NCBI GenBank assembly: GCA_017521425.1
Contig: JAFXCQ010000012.1
Coordinates: 1 to 64,000, forward strand
Origin: Clostridia bacterium
Lineage (GTDB): Bacteria; Bacillota; Clostridia; Oscillospirales; Acutalibacteraceae
Direction of reading: 5' to 3'
DNA: 64,000 nucleotides
This document shows positions 1 through 7,564 of the stretch, one piece after another. The position numbers and the translations under genes are program-made. The notes under the pieces are model-generated. The model saw nothing but the letters and a program-made list of their open reading frames with translations, did not search any database and was not told where the DNA came from. How positions within the stretch are numbered: position 1 is the stretch's first letter; the number at the start of each line of letters is the position of its first letter.

Positions 1-363
1 AGTGGTACACAATACCGCTACACAGTAAGAGCAATCAACGGTAGTGTCAAGAGTACCTATAAAGCATCAAATACATTACTTTACCTCGCACAACCGACAA
101 CAACAGTAAAAGCAGTAAGTAATGGTATAAATGTTGCGTGGACACAAAGCACAGGTGCGCAAGGCTACACAGTTTATCGTTCAGAGTACAACGCAAAGAC
201 TAAAAAATGGTCAGGTTGGAAGAATATGGGGACTGCAAAACCAGAAAAAACAAACTGGACAGATAAATCTGCAAAGAAAGGTGTAACATATCGCTATACT
301 GTAAAGGCTGTTAATGGTAAGGTAGCAAGTACCTATAAAGCAAGCAGTTCAGTAAAAAGGTAA
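1..363 (+). CDS. C-terminal end of a secreted FN3-like repeat protein (partial)
   Basis: An open frame enters from before the window and stops at TAA 361-363, giving the last 120 residues. Two related modules are visible: YRYTVRAINGSVKSTYKAS near residue 5 and YRYTVKAVNGKVASTYKAS near residue 97, a period of about 92 residues. The alternating aromatic/Thr beta-strand pattern (WTQSTGAQGYTVYRS, then GVTYRYTVKAVNG) is typical of fibronectin type III-like modules of secreted or cell-surface proteins of gut Firmicutes. No LPXTG motif or membrane anchor follows the last module, so any anchor or catalytic domain must lie upstream and is not visible. The type of repeat is fairly secure; the function of the whole protein is unknown. 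Confidence 0.75.
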   Translation, partial: SGTQYRYTVRAINGSVKSTYKASNTLLYLAQPTTTVKAVSNGINVAWTQSTGAQGYTVYRSEYNAKTKKWSGWKNMGTAKPEKTNWTDKSAKKGVTYRYTVKAVNGKVASTYKASSSVKR

Positions 364-365
364 CA

Positions 366-425
366 CAGTGGTCAGTTGTCAGTAAGTCAGTGGTCAGTTT
401 TGTTGTTAGTATGGCTAGTTGCTAG
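366..425 (+). repeat. degenerate heptad repeats (CAGTNGT type)
   Basis: Just after the stop codon, short near-heptameric units of the form CAGTGGT/CAGTTGT/CAGTAAG are reiterated, and CAGTGGTCAGTT occurs twice (366-377 and 389-400). The copies decay into GTTAGTATGGCTAGTTGCTAGTA. Such short tandem heptads are non-coding. The opposite-strand version lies at 602-661. Confidence 0.6.
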
Positions 426-497
426 TAAAGTAAATTAAAACAAAAATATTCTATCGTTTTCAGTTTACGATAAACTTTAAATGAAATAAAAAATTTA

Positions 498-547
498 ACT
501 CCCACAATCGTAGGGGCAGACCTGTGGTCGCCCGTGGTAGTGGGAGT
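498..547. repeat. nested intergenic palindrome
   Basis: The outer arms ACTCCCAC (498-505) and GTGGGAGT (540-547) are perfect inverted repeats. The inner arms GGGGCAGACC (513-522) and GGTCGCCC (526-533) pair with one bulged A. The compact GC-rich stem-loop in an AT-rich spacer resembles the short palindromic intergenic repeats dispersed in many gut Clostridia. It may also act as a bidirectional terminator between the FN3 gene and the convergent ceramidase-like gene. Confidence 0.6.
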
Positions 548-601
548 GATTTTTATGTTACAATAAACCAATCGATTGCAACGCATTTTATATAATCTAT
601 T

Positions 602-661
602 TCCTATTTCCTGTTTCCTGCTTCCTTTTTCCTAGTCCCCAGTCCCTGACTACTGACCACA
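602..661 (-). repeat. heptad repeats (NAGGAAA / NAGTCAG type)
   Basis: Read on the minus strand this block is a run of 7-bp units: TGGTCAG, TAGTCAG, GGACTGG, GGACTAG, then about five copies of NAGGAAA. It is the inverted counterpart of the heptads at 366-425. It forms the last 18 or so codons of the minus-strand ceramidase-like reading frame, so that tail is repeat-derived sequence. Confidence 0.65.
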
Positions 662-2109
662 ATACTTGAAAGAGTGTCAAGTATTGTCTCTGCTGTTCTC
701 GGCCCTACAGAGTTTGTTTCTTCATAATGATTTCTGTTTAAATGGTCGTTTCCAGAATTTATATACGGCGTTTTTTCGTTAAGATAAAAGTCGTTTTTGG
801 GTATTATATAACCTAATTCGTCATTACAAAGACCAACAACAAAACTCTTTTTTATATCAGTAATTTTAATAAGAGGTGTGTAGTCTGATTCACATTTGTT
901 TGCAGATGTATCTATATTCAAAAATTCACCATTATAAAGTTCAGGGAATAGTTCACCGGGAATTAAGAATACAGCAACCTGTCTTTTACCCAAAACTAAA
1001 TATCCTACTTCCGAAATAACAAAAGCATCTTTCTTTTTCTTAATAAAGTCATTGTTAAGCACCTTTAAAAACCTTGCGAGAGTAAGAACAAAATTTTCAA
1101 CGGGTACATTTATTTGCTTCGATTTTATATTTATAATCGGCTCAATTTCTTCTTCGTCGCTTAAATTATAAACTAACTTTCCTAATGTTTTACCGAACTC
1201 TTTTGTGTATTCTTCGCAGTCTATGGTGTTTCTGTAAACTTTTTTAATCTCTTTTGCAGAAATCATTCCACCGATAGCGCCATTTATGTAAACAACTTCA
1301 CAATTAGTGTTGTTTTCTTCGATTTCTTTAATCATATAGCAGGGGAAGTCTGCACTTACTGATTTTGTTTTACTGCCTAAAAGTTCTGCGTGAGATGCAA
1401 AATTAACAAGATAGATTTCTTTTTTACCTTTATTTTCGGGTACAAAGTGAATCATGTTTAAATTTCTGTCAAATGTTTCGGGGGTTCTGCAGTCATATTG
1501 CAACTCTTCTGTTTCAATGCAACTGAAATATAGCTTTCCATCGGTTCTGTTTTTATATGCGTTGATAATTGCTTTTGCCGTTTTTTCTTTGAGTTTTGTC
1601 ATAAACTCGTCATTTCTACCACTTTTATAAATCTTTTCGCCCCATAAGCCTTGTGTATCAATAGCAGAGTGGGTGTGTGTACAGCAAATATTTATAGATT
1701 TTAATTTACCTGTTTCTTCGCTTTCAAGAACAAGTTTTCTTATATCATTTATATCTTTACGACTCATACCTACAGCATCTATTGCACATATCACAACTCC
1801 GCCGTTTCCTTTATTATCATCAATATAAATTGCTCTTGCAAACATATCATCAAGAACATCTTTTGCTTTATTGTTTGAGTCGTATCCAGCAATAAAATAT
1901 TTTTCATCTTTAACATCATCAGGGGTTAAAATCTCTTTAGCAAATCCACAAGTGAAAAATTCACCGGTTGAAAAATCAAATTCAATATCACCGGTTTTCA
2001 TATATTTTGCAGAAAGTTCTTCATTTACTAAAGTCTTTTTAGGCATAGCAAGTACAATGAATTTGCCTAAAAGTTCAATTGATTTTTTTGTAAACTTATC
2101 AAAATTCAT
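604..2109 (-). CDS. neutral ceramidase-like amidase (N-terminal-domain family)
   Basis: A 501-residue protein resembling the N-terminal catalytic domain of neutral/alkaline ceramidases. The zinc-site motif CTHTHSAID lies near residue 145, and further conserved stretches are NFASHAELLGS (a second His ligand), SADFPCYM and NGAIGGMIS. Such bacterial homologues are zinc amidases; many are of unknown substrate, so ceramide cleavage is not proven. No signal peptide is obvious, only a moderately hydrophobic segment near residues 12-25. I chose ATG at 2109 because GGGTGAT precedes it by about 5 nt; a GTG three codons upstream lacks spacing. The C-terminal VVSSQGLGTRKKEAGNRK is encoded by the heptad repeats, which suggests loss of the original stop codon. 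A promoter lies at 2127-2154. Confidence 0.7.
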   Translation of the reverse strand: MNFDKFTKKSIELLGKFIVLAMPKKTLVNEELSAKYMKTGDIEFDFSTGEFFTCGFAKEILTPDDVKDEKYFIAGYDSNNKAKDVLDDMFARAIYIDDNKGNGGVVICAIDAVGMSRKDINDIRKLVLESEETGKLKSINICCTHTHSAIDTQGLWGEKIYKSGRNDEFMTKLKEKTAKAIINAYKNRTDGKLYFSCIETEELQYDCRTPETFDRNLNMIHFVPENKGKKEIYLVNFASHAELLGSKTKSVSADFPCYMIKEIEENNTNCEVVYINGAIGGMISAKEIKKVYRNTIDCEEYTKEFGKTLGKLVYNLSDEEEIEPIINIKSKQINVPVENFVLTLARFLKVLNNDFIKKKKDAFVISEVGYLVLGKRQVAVFLIPGELFPELYNGEFLNIDTSANKCESDYTPLIKITDIKKSFVVGLCNDELGYIIPKNDFYLNEKTPYINSGNDHLNRNHYEETNSVGPRTAETILDTLSSIVVSSQGLGTRKKEAGNRK

Positions 2110-2126
2110 ATTTATCACCCGAATTT

Positions 2127-2154
2127 ATTATACACCATAATTAATTTCTTGCAA
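2127..2154 (-). promoter_or_regulatory. sigma-A-type promoter of the ceramidase-like gene
   Basis: On the minus strand TTGCAA (2149-2154) and TATAAT (2127-2132) are separated by 16 nt, about 20 nt before the chosen start codon. Confidence 0.6.
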
Positions 2155-2215
2155 CACTCAATTTGCTATTGCTTTTTTTTAGAATTTTTATTATTATATA
2201 TAGCGGTGATTTTAG

Positions 2216-2773
2216 ATGATAACTATTAGAAAATACGAAGAAAGAGATGCAGAGAATGTTAAATTCGCGTGTTTAAACGCTGAAGGATATAACAGTATTC
2301 CTGATGAAGATACTGCAAATTTAGTTTTACATACATTTTGCGAATATTATATTGAACGCGAGCCGGATAATTGTTTTGTTGTAGATGATGATGGCAGGGC
2401 TGTTGGTTTTATAATTTCTGCCGAAAGTTTTGAACCTTATAAAAAAGCCCTTCATGAAGAATATTGCGAAAAGAATAAAGATTTAGGCGATGAAAGATAT
2501 AACTGGTCAAGGGAATCAACTGATATTCACGAAAAATTTAAAGATGAATATCCTGCACATTTTCACATAAATATTTTGCCTGAATATCAGAGAGTTGGTG
2601 CGGGCGGAAAACTTTTGAATGCACTTTTTGAGCATTATAGAGACAAAGGAATAAAAGGCGTAATGCTTTGTTGCAACAGTGAAAATGAAGTTGGACTCGG
2701 ATTTTATAGAAAGTACGGCTTTACAGAATTAGAAAAAACTAAATATGATGTTGCATTTGGTATGAAATTGTAA
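2216..2773 (+). CDS. GNAT family N-acetyltransferase
   Basis: A 185-residue acetyltransferase of the GNAT superfamily. The acetyl-CoA pyrophosphate-binding loop is the QRVGAGGKLL stretch (Q/R-x-x-G-x-G/A form), preceded by the strand AHFHINILPEY. The C-terminal NEVGLGFYRKYGFTE is the usual motif D end of the fold. The general shape resembles the acetyltransferase-like domains found with bacterial O-GlcNAcase relatives, but the substrate cannot be told. The ribosome site GCGGTGAT precedes ATG. It is divergent from the ceramidase-like gene and 47 nt upstream of trpS. Confidence 0.85.
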   Translation: MITIRKYEERDAENVKFACLNAEGYNSIPDEDTANLVLHTFCEYYIEREPDNCFVVDDDGRAVGFIISAESFEPYKKALHEEYCEKNKDLGDERYNWSRESTDIHEKFKDEYPAHFHINILPEYQRVGAGGKLLNALFEHYRDKGIKGVMLCCNSENEVGLGFYRKYGFTELEKTKYDVAFGMKL

Positions 2774-2820
2774 TAAAATAGATATTAGATTATTTACTGT
2801 TTTTGAAAGGTTTATATATT

Positions 2821-3837
2821 ATGGAGAACACACAAGAAAAGAAAAAGATTGTTTTAAGTTGTATTCAACCAACAGGTACACCAACATTAGGCAACTATTT
2901 AGGTGCACTTAAAAATTGGGCGAATATGTGCGATGATTATAACTGCCTTTATGGTGTAGCAGATTTACACTCTATTACAGTTCCTACATTCCGCGACAAC
3001 CCACAGCAGTTAAAAAAGAATACATTAGAGCTTTATGCGTTGCTTTTAGCGTTAGGTATTGACCCCGAGAAAAATATTGTGTTCGTGCAAAGCCATGTTC
3101 CAACACATGCCCAATTGGGCTGGATTTTAAACTGCTACACACAGTTTGGTGAAGCAGCAAGGATGACACAGTTTAAAGAAAAAAGTCAAAAACATAAAGA
3201 TAATATTACTGTTGGTCTTTTTGATTACCCGATTTTAATGGCGGCAGATATTCTTATATATAATGCCGACTTTGTTCCGATTGGCGCAGACCAGAAACAA
3301 CATCTTGAAATTGCGAGAAATATTTGTGATAGATTCAACTCAATTTATGGTGATGTTTTAAAAATGCCTGAACCATTTATTGGCAAAGCTGGTGCTAAAA
3401 TCACATCTCTTCAGGACCCGCTTAAGAAAATGAGTAAATCTGACGAGAATCCTAAATCATATATTTCGATGCTTGATGAACCTAATGTAATAATGAAGAA
3501 GATTAAAAGTGCTGTTACTGATAGTGAAGCATGTGTTCGTTATGCTGACGGCAAAGATGGTATAAATAACCTTATGACAATCTATTCTTGCTGTACAGGT
3601 AAATCATTTGAAGAAATTGAAAAAGAATTTGATAGCAGAGGTTATGGTGATTTTAAAACTGCAGTTGGTGAAGCAGTAGTTAAAGAGTTAGAACCTATCC
3701 AAACAAAATATAAGGAACTTATAAATGAAAAGAAATATCTTGAAGAATGTATGAGAAATGGAGCAGAGCTTGCAACAAGAATTTCTCAAAGAACACTCGA
3801 CAAGGTTATGAAAAAAGTTGGTTTTTTACCAAGATAA
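2821..3837 (+). CDS. trpS: tryptophanyl-tRNA synthetase
   Basis: Charges tRNA-Trp with tryptophan in the cytoplasm. The 338-residue class I synthetase has the family-usual length. The N-terminal nucleotide motif is PTGTPTLGNYLGAL (HIGH-equivalent TLGN), the tryptophan-pocket region GLFDYPILMAADILIY is intact, and the second ATP motif is KKMSKSDEN (KMSKS). The start is ATG 2821, preceded by GAAAGG; an in-frame TTG at 2803 overlaps that ribosome site and is unlikely. Two strong hairpins follow (3844-3882 and 3891-3923). No T-box leader is present in the 47-nt gap, so it may be cotranscribed with the acetyltransferase. Confidence 0.97.
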   Translation: MENTQEKKKIVLSCIQPTGTPTLGNYLGALKNWANMCDDYNCLYGVADLHSITVPTFRDNPQQLKKNTLELYALLLALGIDPEKNIVFVQSHVPTHAQLGWILNCYTQFGEAARMTQFKEKSQKHKDNITVGLFDYPILMAADILIYNADFVPIGADQKQHLEIARNICDRFNSIYGDVLKMPEPFIGKAGAKITSLQDPLKKMSKSDENPKSYISMLDEPNVIMKKIKSAVTDSEACVRYADGKDGINNLMTIYSCCTGKSFEEIEKEFDSRGYGDFKTAVGEAVVKELEPIQTKYKELINEKKYLEECMRNGAELATRISQRTLDKVMKKVGFLPR

Positions 3838-3843
3838 ATTATT

Positions 3844-3882
3844 TATCACCCAAACAGTTTTTAGAAATCTGTTTGGGTGATA
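3844..3882 (+). terminator. hairpin after trpS
   Basis: A perfect 14-bp stem (3844-3857 with 3869-3882) and an 11-nt loop lie directly after the trpS stop. The T-tract is poor, so this may be the first of two tandem terminators. Confidence 0.6.
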
Positions 3883-3890
3883 TTATAAAA

Positions 3891-3923
3891 GGAAAAGCCG
3901 TGGCACTATGCCACGGCTTTTCC
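3891..3923. terminator. bidirectional terminator between trpS and rpsT
   Basis: A perfect 15-bp stem (3891-3905 with 3909-3923) with a 3-nt loop; the arms begin GGAAAAGCCG and end CGGCTTTTCC, giving U-rich tails on both strands. It sits between two convergent genes. Confidence 0.9.
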
Positions 3924-3939
3924 TCAAACTAATATTAAA

Positions 3940-4200
3940 TTAGTTAGCTTTGTTAAGCTTTGTAACAAGTGCAGACTTTTTGTGAGCAGCATTGTTTTTG
4001 TGAAGAAGACCTTTAGCAGCAGCCTGATCGATTTTCTTAACAGCAACTTTTACTACATCAGCCTTGTTAGCATCATTTGCATCTATAGCAGCGTTAGCTT
4101 TTTTGATTGCAGTTTTGAGAGCAGAGTTAGTAGCTTTATTTTTAGCAGCTTTTGTCTGATTAACAAGAACTCTTTTCTTTGCTGATTTAATATTTGGCAC
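3940..4200 (-). CDS. rpsT: 30S ribosomal protein S20
   Basis: An 86-residue, Lys/Ala-rich small-subunit protein that binds 16S rRNA. The N-terminus PNIKSAKKRVLVNQT and the later NNAAHKKSALVTKLN are characteristic of S20. The start is GTG at 4200, preceded by GGAGGTG with 6-7 nt spacing; this gives the canonical Met-Pro-Asn-Ile-Lys-Ser N-terminus. The GTG three codons upstream lies inside the ribosome site and is rejected. It is monocistronic, ended by the bidirectional hairpin at 3891-3923. Confidence 0.97.
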   Translation of the reverse strand: MPNIKSAKKRVLVNQTKAAKNKATNSALKTAIKKANAAIDANDANKADVVKVAVKKIDQAAAKGLLHKNNAAHKKSALVTKLNKAN

Positions 4201-4303
4201 AAAATTCACCTCCGTAATGTATTCATACAGTTGTATATATTACCACGAACACTTCTAAAAAGCAAGGTTTTTTTGAAAATATTTCAAGTTTTTTCTGAAA
4301 ATT

Positions 4304-4339
4304 TTTAAGGGGGAATGTAAGTTTACATTCTCCCTTAAA
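4304..4339 (-). terminator. terminator of glnA
   Basis: A 17-bp inverted repeat (4304-4320 with 4323-4339, one G-U pair) lies just beyond the glnA stop codon; in the minus direction it is followed by AAAAATTTTC. Confidence 0.7.
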
Positions 4340-4343
4340 TTTA

Positions 4344-5768
4344 TTAAAGATTATAATATTTATCGAACTCTGCAGGGTGTGGAATTGCAGCAAGTTGACT
4401 ACATTCAGCACGTTTTGTTTTAATGAAGTTTTTGATGAGTTCTTCAGGGAAGACACCGCCCTCAGTAAGATAACTGAAGTCTTTTTCAAGACAATCAAGT
4501 GCCTCGGGGAGTGAAGTAGGCAGACCTTGAAGTTTTGCCTTTTCTTCTTCAGGGAGATTATAAAGATTAAAGTCGTAAGGCCCCCAACCATTCTTTGCAG
4601 GGTCAATTTTATTTTTTATACCGTCAAGACCAGCCATAAGAATTGCCGCATAGCAGAAGTATGGGTTACAAGTTGCGTCTGGGTTGCGAAGTTCAAAACG
4701 ACGCTTGTCCGGGCTTTTTGCATAAGCAGGAATTCTGATAACAGCACTTCTGTTAGAAGTAGCATAACCAACCGTAACAGGAGCTTCAAATCCAGGAACA
4801 AGACGTTTGAATGAGTTTGTGCTTGGGTTAGTAATAGCACAAAGTGAACCAATGTGTTTAAGAAGACCGCCAATAAAGTAGTGTGCAGTTTCACTTAAAT
4901 GTGAGTAACCATTATCATCAGAGAAAACAGGTTCTCCGTCTTTAAAGAGAATCATATGAACGTGCATACCGCTACCAGCTTCACCATAAATTGGTTTTGG
5001 CATAAATGTTGCACTCTTGCCATATTTAAGAGCAGTGTTGTGAATGATGTATTTAATAAGCATTGTAGCATCAGCCATATGAACTACTTCACCAAGTTGT
5101 GGTTCGATTTCAAATTGACCGGATGCAGCAACTTCTGGGTGGTGGTAGTTAATTTCAATACCGGCTTCTTTCATAAGAAGGCACATTTCACTACGACATT
5201 CATAAGAAATATCAAATGGTTTTGCAATATGATAGTTCTTCTGTTTAGGAACAACAACACCGTGACCCTCTGTGTCTGAGTTCCAGTAAGATTGTTTAGC
5301 ATCTACTGAAGCACCAATATAGTTACCGCCAACATTCCATGTAACATCGTCAAAAAGATAAAATTCAAATTCAGGTAAAATTTTCATTTCATCTGCAATG
5401 CCGGTGTTTTTCATATATTCAACAGCAGCTTTAATAATGTTTCTTGGATATTGTGCGAGTGGGCGATTTTCAGGTGTGTCAATAATCATTGCGTTACCTG
5501 TCATAGAAAGGGTAGGGATTGAGCAGAATGGGTCAATAAGAGCGGTATCAGGGTCCGGAATAAATACCATATCACTCTTTTCAACTACTGCGTAGCCGTA
5601 GTTGGATGCGTCAAAACCTATACCGCTTTTCATTGTGTCTTCTGAAAAGTTGTCAGCAGGAATAGTAACGTGACGATACTGACCGTTGATGTCAACCATT
5701 TTAAAGTCAACCATTTTAATATCATTTTCTTTAATGATATTAAGAATGTCCTGAACAGTTTTAGCCAT
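4344..5768 (-). CDS. glnA: glutamine synthetase, type I (beta-like)
   Basis: Makes glutamine from glutamate, ammonia and ATP as a cytoplasmic dodecamer. The 474-residue protein carries the family stretches PEFEFYLF, GSGMHVHM, NPSTNSFKRLVPGFEAP (ATP site) and NRSAVIRIP. It has the extra segment around residues 150-175 that marks GSI-beta, and the Tyr loop NLYNLPEEE matches the adenylylation-site loop of enterobacterial GlnA (NLYDLPPEE). Most Clostridia carry the shorter alpha type, so the beta type is noteworthy. The start ATG 5768 is preceded by AAGAGGTG. A consensus promoter lies at 5806-5834 and a terminator at 4304-4339, so it is a single-gene unit. No GlnR-type operator was recognised. 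Confidence 0.96.
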   Translation of the reverse strand: MAKTVQDILNIIKENDIKMVDFKMVDINGQYRHVTIPADNFSEDTMKSGIGFDASNYGYAVVEKSDMVFIPDPDTALIDPFCSIPTLSMTGNAMIIDTPENRPLAQYPRNIIKAAVEYMKNTGIADEMKILPEFEFYLFDDVTWNVGGNYIGASVDAKQSYWNSDTEGHGVVVPKQKNYHIAKPFDISYECRSEMCLLMKEAGIEINYHHPEVAASGQFEIEPQLGEVVHMADATMLIKYIIHNTALKYGKSATFMPKPIYGEAGSGMHVHMILFKDGEPVFSDDNGYSHLSETAHYFIGGLLKHIGSLCAITNPSTNSFKRLVPGFEAPVTVGYATSNRSAVIRIPAYAKSPDKRRFELRNPDATCNPYFCYAAILMAGLDGIKNKIDPAKNGWGPYDFNLYNLPEEEKAKLQGLPTSLPEALDCLEKDFSYLTEGGVFPEELIKNFIKTKRAECSQLAAIPHPAEFDKYYNL

Positions 5769-5805
5769 AAAAATGCACCTCTTAATTTTAAAAATTACAT
5801 ATATA

Positions 5806-5834
5806 AATATAACAATTTTTTATATTATTGTCAA
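5806..5834 (-). promoter_or_regulatory. promoter of glnA
   Basis: On the minus strand TTGACA (5829-5834) and TATATT (5806-5811) are separated by 17 nt. Confidence 0.75.
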
Positions 5835-5863
5835 TAAAAGTAAAAATATGTTATTTAAAAATG

Positions 5864-5892
5864 TTGATAAAATTCTAAAAATAATTTATAAT
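5864..5892 (+). promoter_or_regulatory. promoter of the FTR-like/thioredoxin operon
   Basis: TTGATA (5864-5869) and TATAAT (5887-5892) are spaced by 17 nt, 23 nt before the first start codon. Confidence 0.7.
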
Positions 5893-5914
5893 AAATTTAA
5901 TAGAGGTGATGACT

Positions 5915-6112
5915 ATGGCGGTTAAATTAAACGAAGATAAAACAGTTGTAGAAAGAATTAAAAAAGGTTTAAAAGAAAAAGATGGTTTTTGCCCGTGTAA
6001 ATTAGGTAAGTTACCTGAAAATAAATGTATGTGTGAAGAATTTAAAGCACAGATTGCAGACCCCAATTTTGAGGGGTACTGCCATTGTATGCTTTATTAT
6101 AAATCAAAATAA
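5915..6112 (+). CDS. small ferredoxin-thioredoxin reductase catalytic-chain-like protein
   Basis: A 65-residue protein with three Cys-x-Cys pairs: CPC at 26-28, CMC at 38-40 and CHC at 56-58. This is the cysteine pattern of the catalytic beta chain of ferredoxin:thioredoxin reductase, where four Cys hold a [4Fe-4S] cluster and two form the redox disulfide. By analogy Cys28/Cys58 would be the disulfide and 26/38/40/56 the cluster ligands. Plant/cyanobacterial enzymes space the pairs 16 and 8 residues apart; here it is 9 and 15, though the overall span is equal. The start is ATG 5915, after GAGGTGAT. The thioredoxin gene follows 14 nt later, which supports a thioredoxin-reducing role (inference). 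No variable (alpha) chain gene is nearby. Confidence 0.75.
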   Translation: MAVKLNEDKTVVERIKKGLKEKDGFCPCKLGKLPENKCMCEEFKAQIADPNFEGYCHCMLYYKSK

Positions 6113-6126
6113 TGGGGGAGTAACAA

Positions 6127-6435
6127 ATGGTAAAAAAAATTAACAGTAGTGAATTTCAGAGTGAAGTGTTAAATAGTGACGGGGTAGCACTTGTAGATTT
6201 ATTTGCAGATTGGTGTATGCCTTGTCAGATGATAGCACCGATTATTGAAGAAATATCAAATGAAAAAGCGGATGTGAAATTCTTTAAAATCAATGTTGAT
6301 GAAACACCTGATGTTGCTATTAAATATGGTGTTTCAAGTATTCCGACTTTCTTGATTTTTAAAAATGGTGAATTAGTTAATAAAGCTGTTGGTGCTTATC
6401 CAAAAGAAAAAATTGTTGCTTTACTGGAGATATAA
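6127..6435 (+). CDS. trxA: thioredoxin (WCMPC active site)
   Basis: A 102-residue single-domain thioredoxin, a cytoplasmic dithiol reductant. The active site is DWCMPC (Cys30, Cys33) instead of the usual WCGPC; the cis-Pro loop SSIPTFLIFKNG and the buried Asp (LVDLFADW) are intact. A Met between the cysteines may shift redox potential or partner choice (inference). GGGGGAG precedes ATG. It lies between the FTR-like gene and the Asp-box gene, whose ATG abuts the trxA stop, so all three are probably one transcript. Confidence 0.93.
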   Translation: MVKKINSSEFQSEVLNSDGVALVDLFADWCMPCQMIAPIIEEISNEKADVKFFKINVDETPDVAIKYGVSSIPTFLIFKNGELVNKAVGAYPKEKIVALLEI

Positions 6436-7503
6436 ATGAAAAAAATCGGTAGACAAGTTAATTTTTTAGGCACAAGTGAATTTAATCAGAGAAATGGTGA
6501 AGGTGCATTTATTAAGCTTAAAAATGGCTCAATTATGTTTGGATTTACTGAATTTACTGCAAATGATTGGGAAGATGATGTTGAAGCAAGGATTTCTTAT
6601 ATCGTTTCTTCTGATGATGGTGAAAGCTGGTCAGATAAAAAAGTTTTATTCCAAAAGCCTGATGATGCAAAAAACATAATGTCTCTTTCGTTTTTAAGAA
6701 TGAATAATGATGATTTAGGTGCATTTTATATACATAAAAACCTTGACGGAACTGATAAAATTGTTTTTACCCGTTCAGGTGATGAAGGTAAGACCTGGTC
6801 TGAGCCTGTTAACTGTATGGAATGTTTAGAGAACCAAGATTATTTTGTTTTAAATAATGACAGAGTTTTAAGGCTTAAAAATGGCAGAATTCTTTTCTCA
6901 GTTGCAAAACACACTGTTCTTAACACTGATAAAGATTTTGAGCCTGGTGAAATTCACTTTTTTATTTCCGATGACGATGGTAAAACATTCAGAAAAATTG
7001 AGCAAGTTTTAAGATGCCCATTTCCACAAAATCCTGATGGTTACGAAGAACCGGGTTTATTTCAATTTGAAGATGGCAAAATCTGGTGTTATATAAGAAC
7101 GGGGTTAGGTTTTCAATATGAGTGTTTTTCTGAAGATAACGGTGAAACATTCTCGTTACCACAACCTAATATGTTTTTCTCTTCTGCGTGTTCACCAATG
7201 CTTGTAAAAAAATGTGGGGAAAATACAGTTGCAATTTTTAATCCTGTTCCAGAGCATATTTTAAGAAGTGACAGTGAACCATGGGGGAGAACCCCTTATG
7301 TAATAGCAGTAAGTAAAGATAATGGCAAAACATTTACAAAAGAAAATCTTTATTACATAGAAGATGATTTAAACAACGGTTATTGCTATCCCGCAATATA
7401 TGAGGGCGAGGATTTTATGTTAGTTGCGTATTATCATAGCAATAATACAGGCATTTGTTTAAATAGTACTAAGATTATAAAAATTGATTATAACGAGATA
7501 TAA
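6436..7503 (+). CDS. Asp-box (sialidase-like) beta-propeller protein
   Basis: A 355-residue protein with five Asp-boxes (S-x-D-x-G-x-[TS]-[WF]): SSDDGESW, SGDEGKTW, SDDDGKTF, SEDNGETF and SKDNGKTF, the hallmark of six-bladed sialidase/BNR propellers. No signal peptide is present, so it is probably cytoplasmic, unlike secreted host-sialoglycan sialidases. The canonical N-terminal FRIP motif is not evident (RNGEGAFIKLKNG stands in its place), so true exo-sialidase activity is uncertain. The start ATG abuts the trxA stop codon and its GGAG lies inside trxA. A terminator follows at 7504-7539. Confidence 0.8.
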   Translation: MKKIGRQVNFLGTSEFNQRNGEGAFIKLKNGSIMFGFTEFTANDWEDDVEARISYIVSSDDGESWSDKKVLFQKPDDAKNIMSLSFLRMNNDDLGAFYIHKNLDGTDKIVFTRSGDEGKTWSEPVNCMECLENQDYFVLNNDRVLRLKNGRILFSVAKHTVLNTDKDFEPGEIHFFISDDDGKTFRKIEQVLRCPFPQNPDGYEEPGLFQFEDGKIWCYIRTGLGFQYECFSEDNGETFSLPQPNMFFSSACSPMLVKKCGENTVAIFNPVPEHILRSDSEPWGRTPYVIAVSKDNGKTFTKENLYYIEDDLNNGYCYPAIYEGEDFMLVAYYHSNNTGICLNSTKIIKIDYNEI

Positions 7504-7539
7504 AAATAGCACTCAAGTCAGAGGACTTGGGTGCTATTT
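7504..7539 (+). terminator. terminator of the FTR-trx-propeller operon
   Basis: A 16-bp stem (7504-7519 with 7524-7539, one G-U pair) and AGAG loop directly after the stop codon. The right arm ends in GCTATTT. Confidence 0.8.
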
Positions 7540-7564
7540 AACAAAATCTGAGAATATTTATAAT

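Noticed and set aside
1-363. LPXTG surface anchor on the FN3-like protein
   Set aside because: The protein ends seven residues after the last repeat with no sorting motif or hydrophobic tail.
5787-5820. GlnR/TnrA operator before glnA
   Set aside because: An AT-rich near-palindrome exists but does not fit TGTNA-N7-TNACA.
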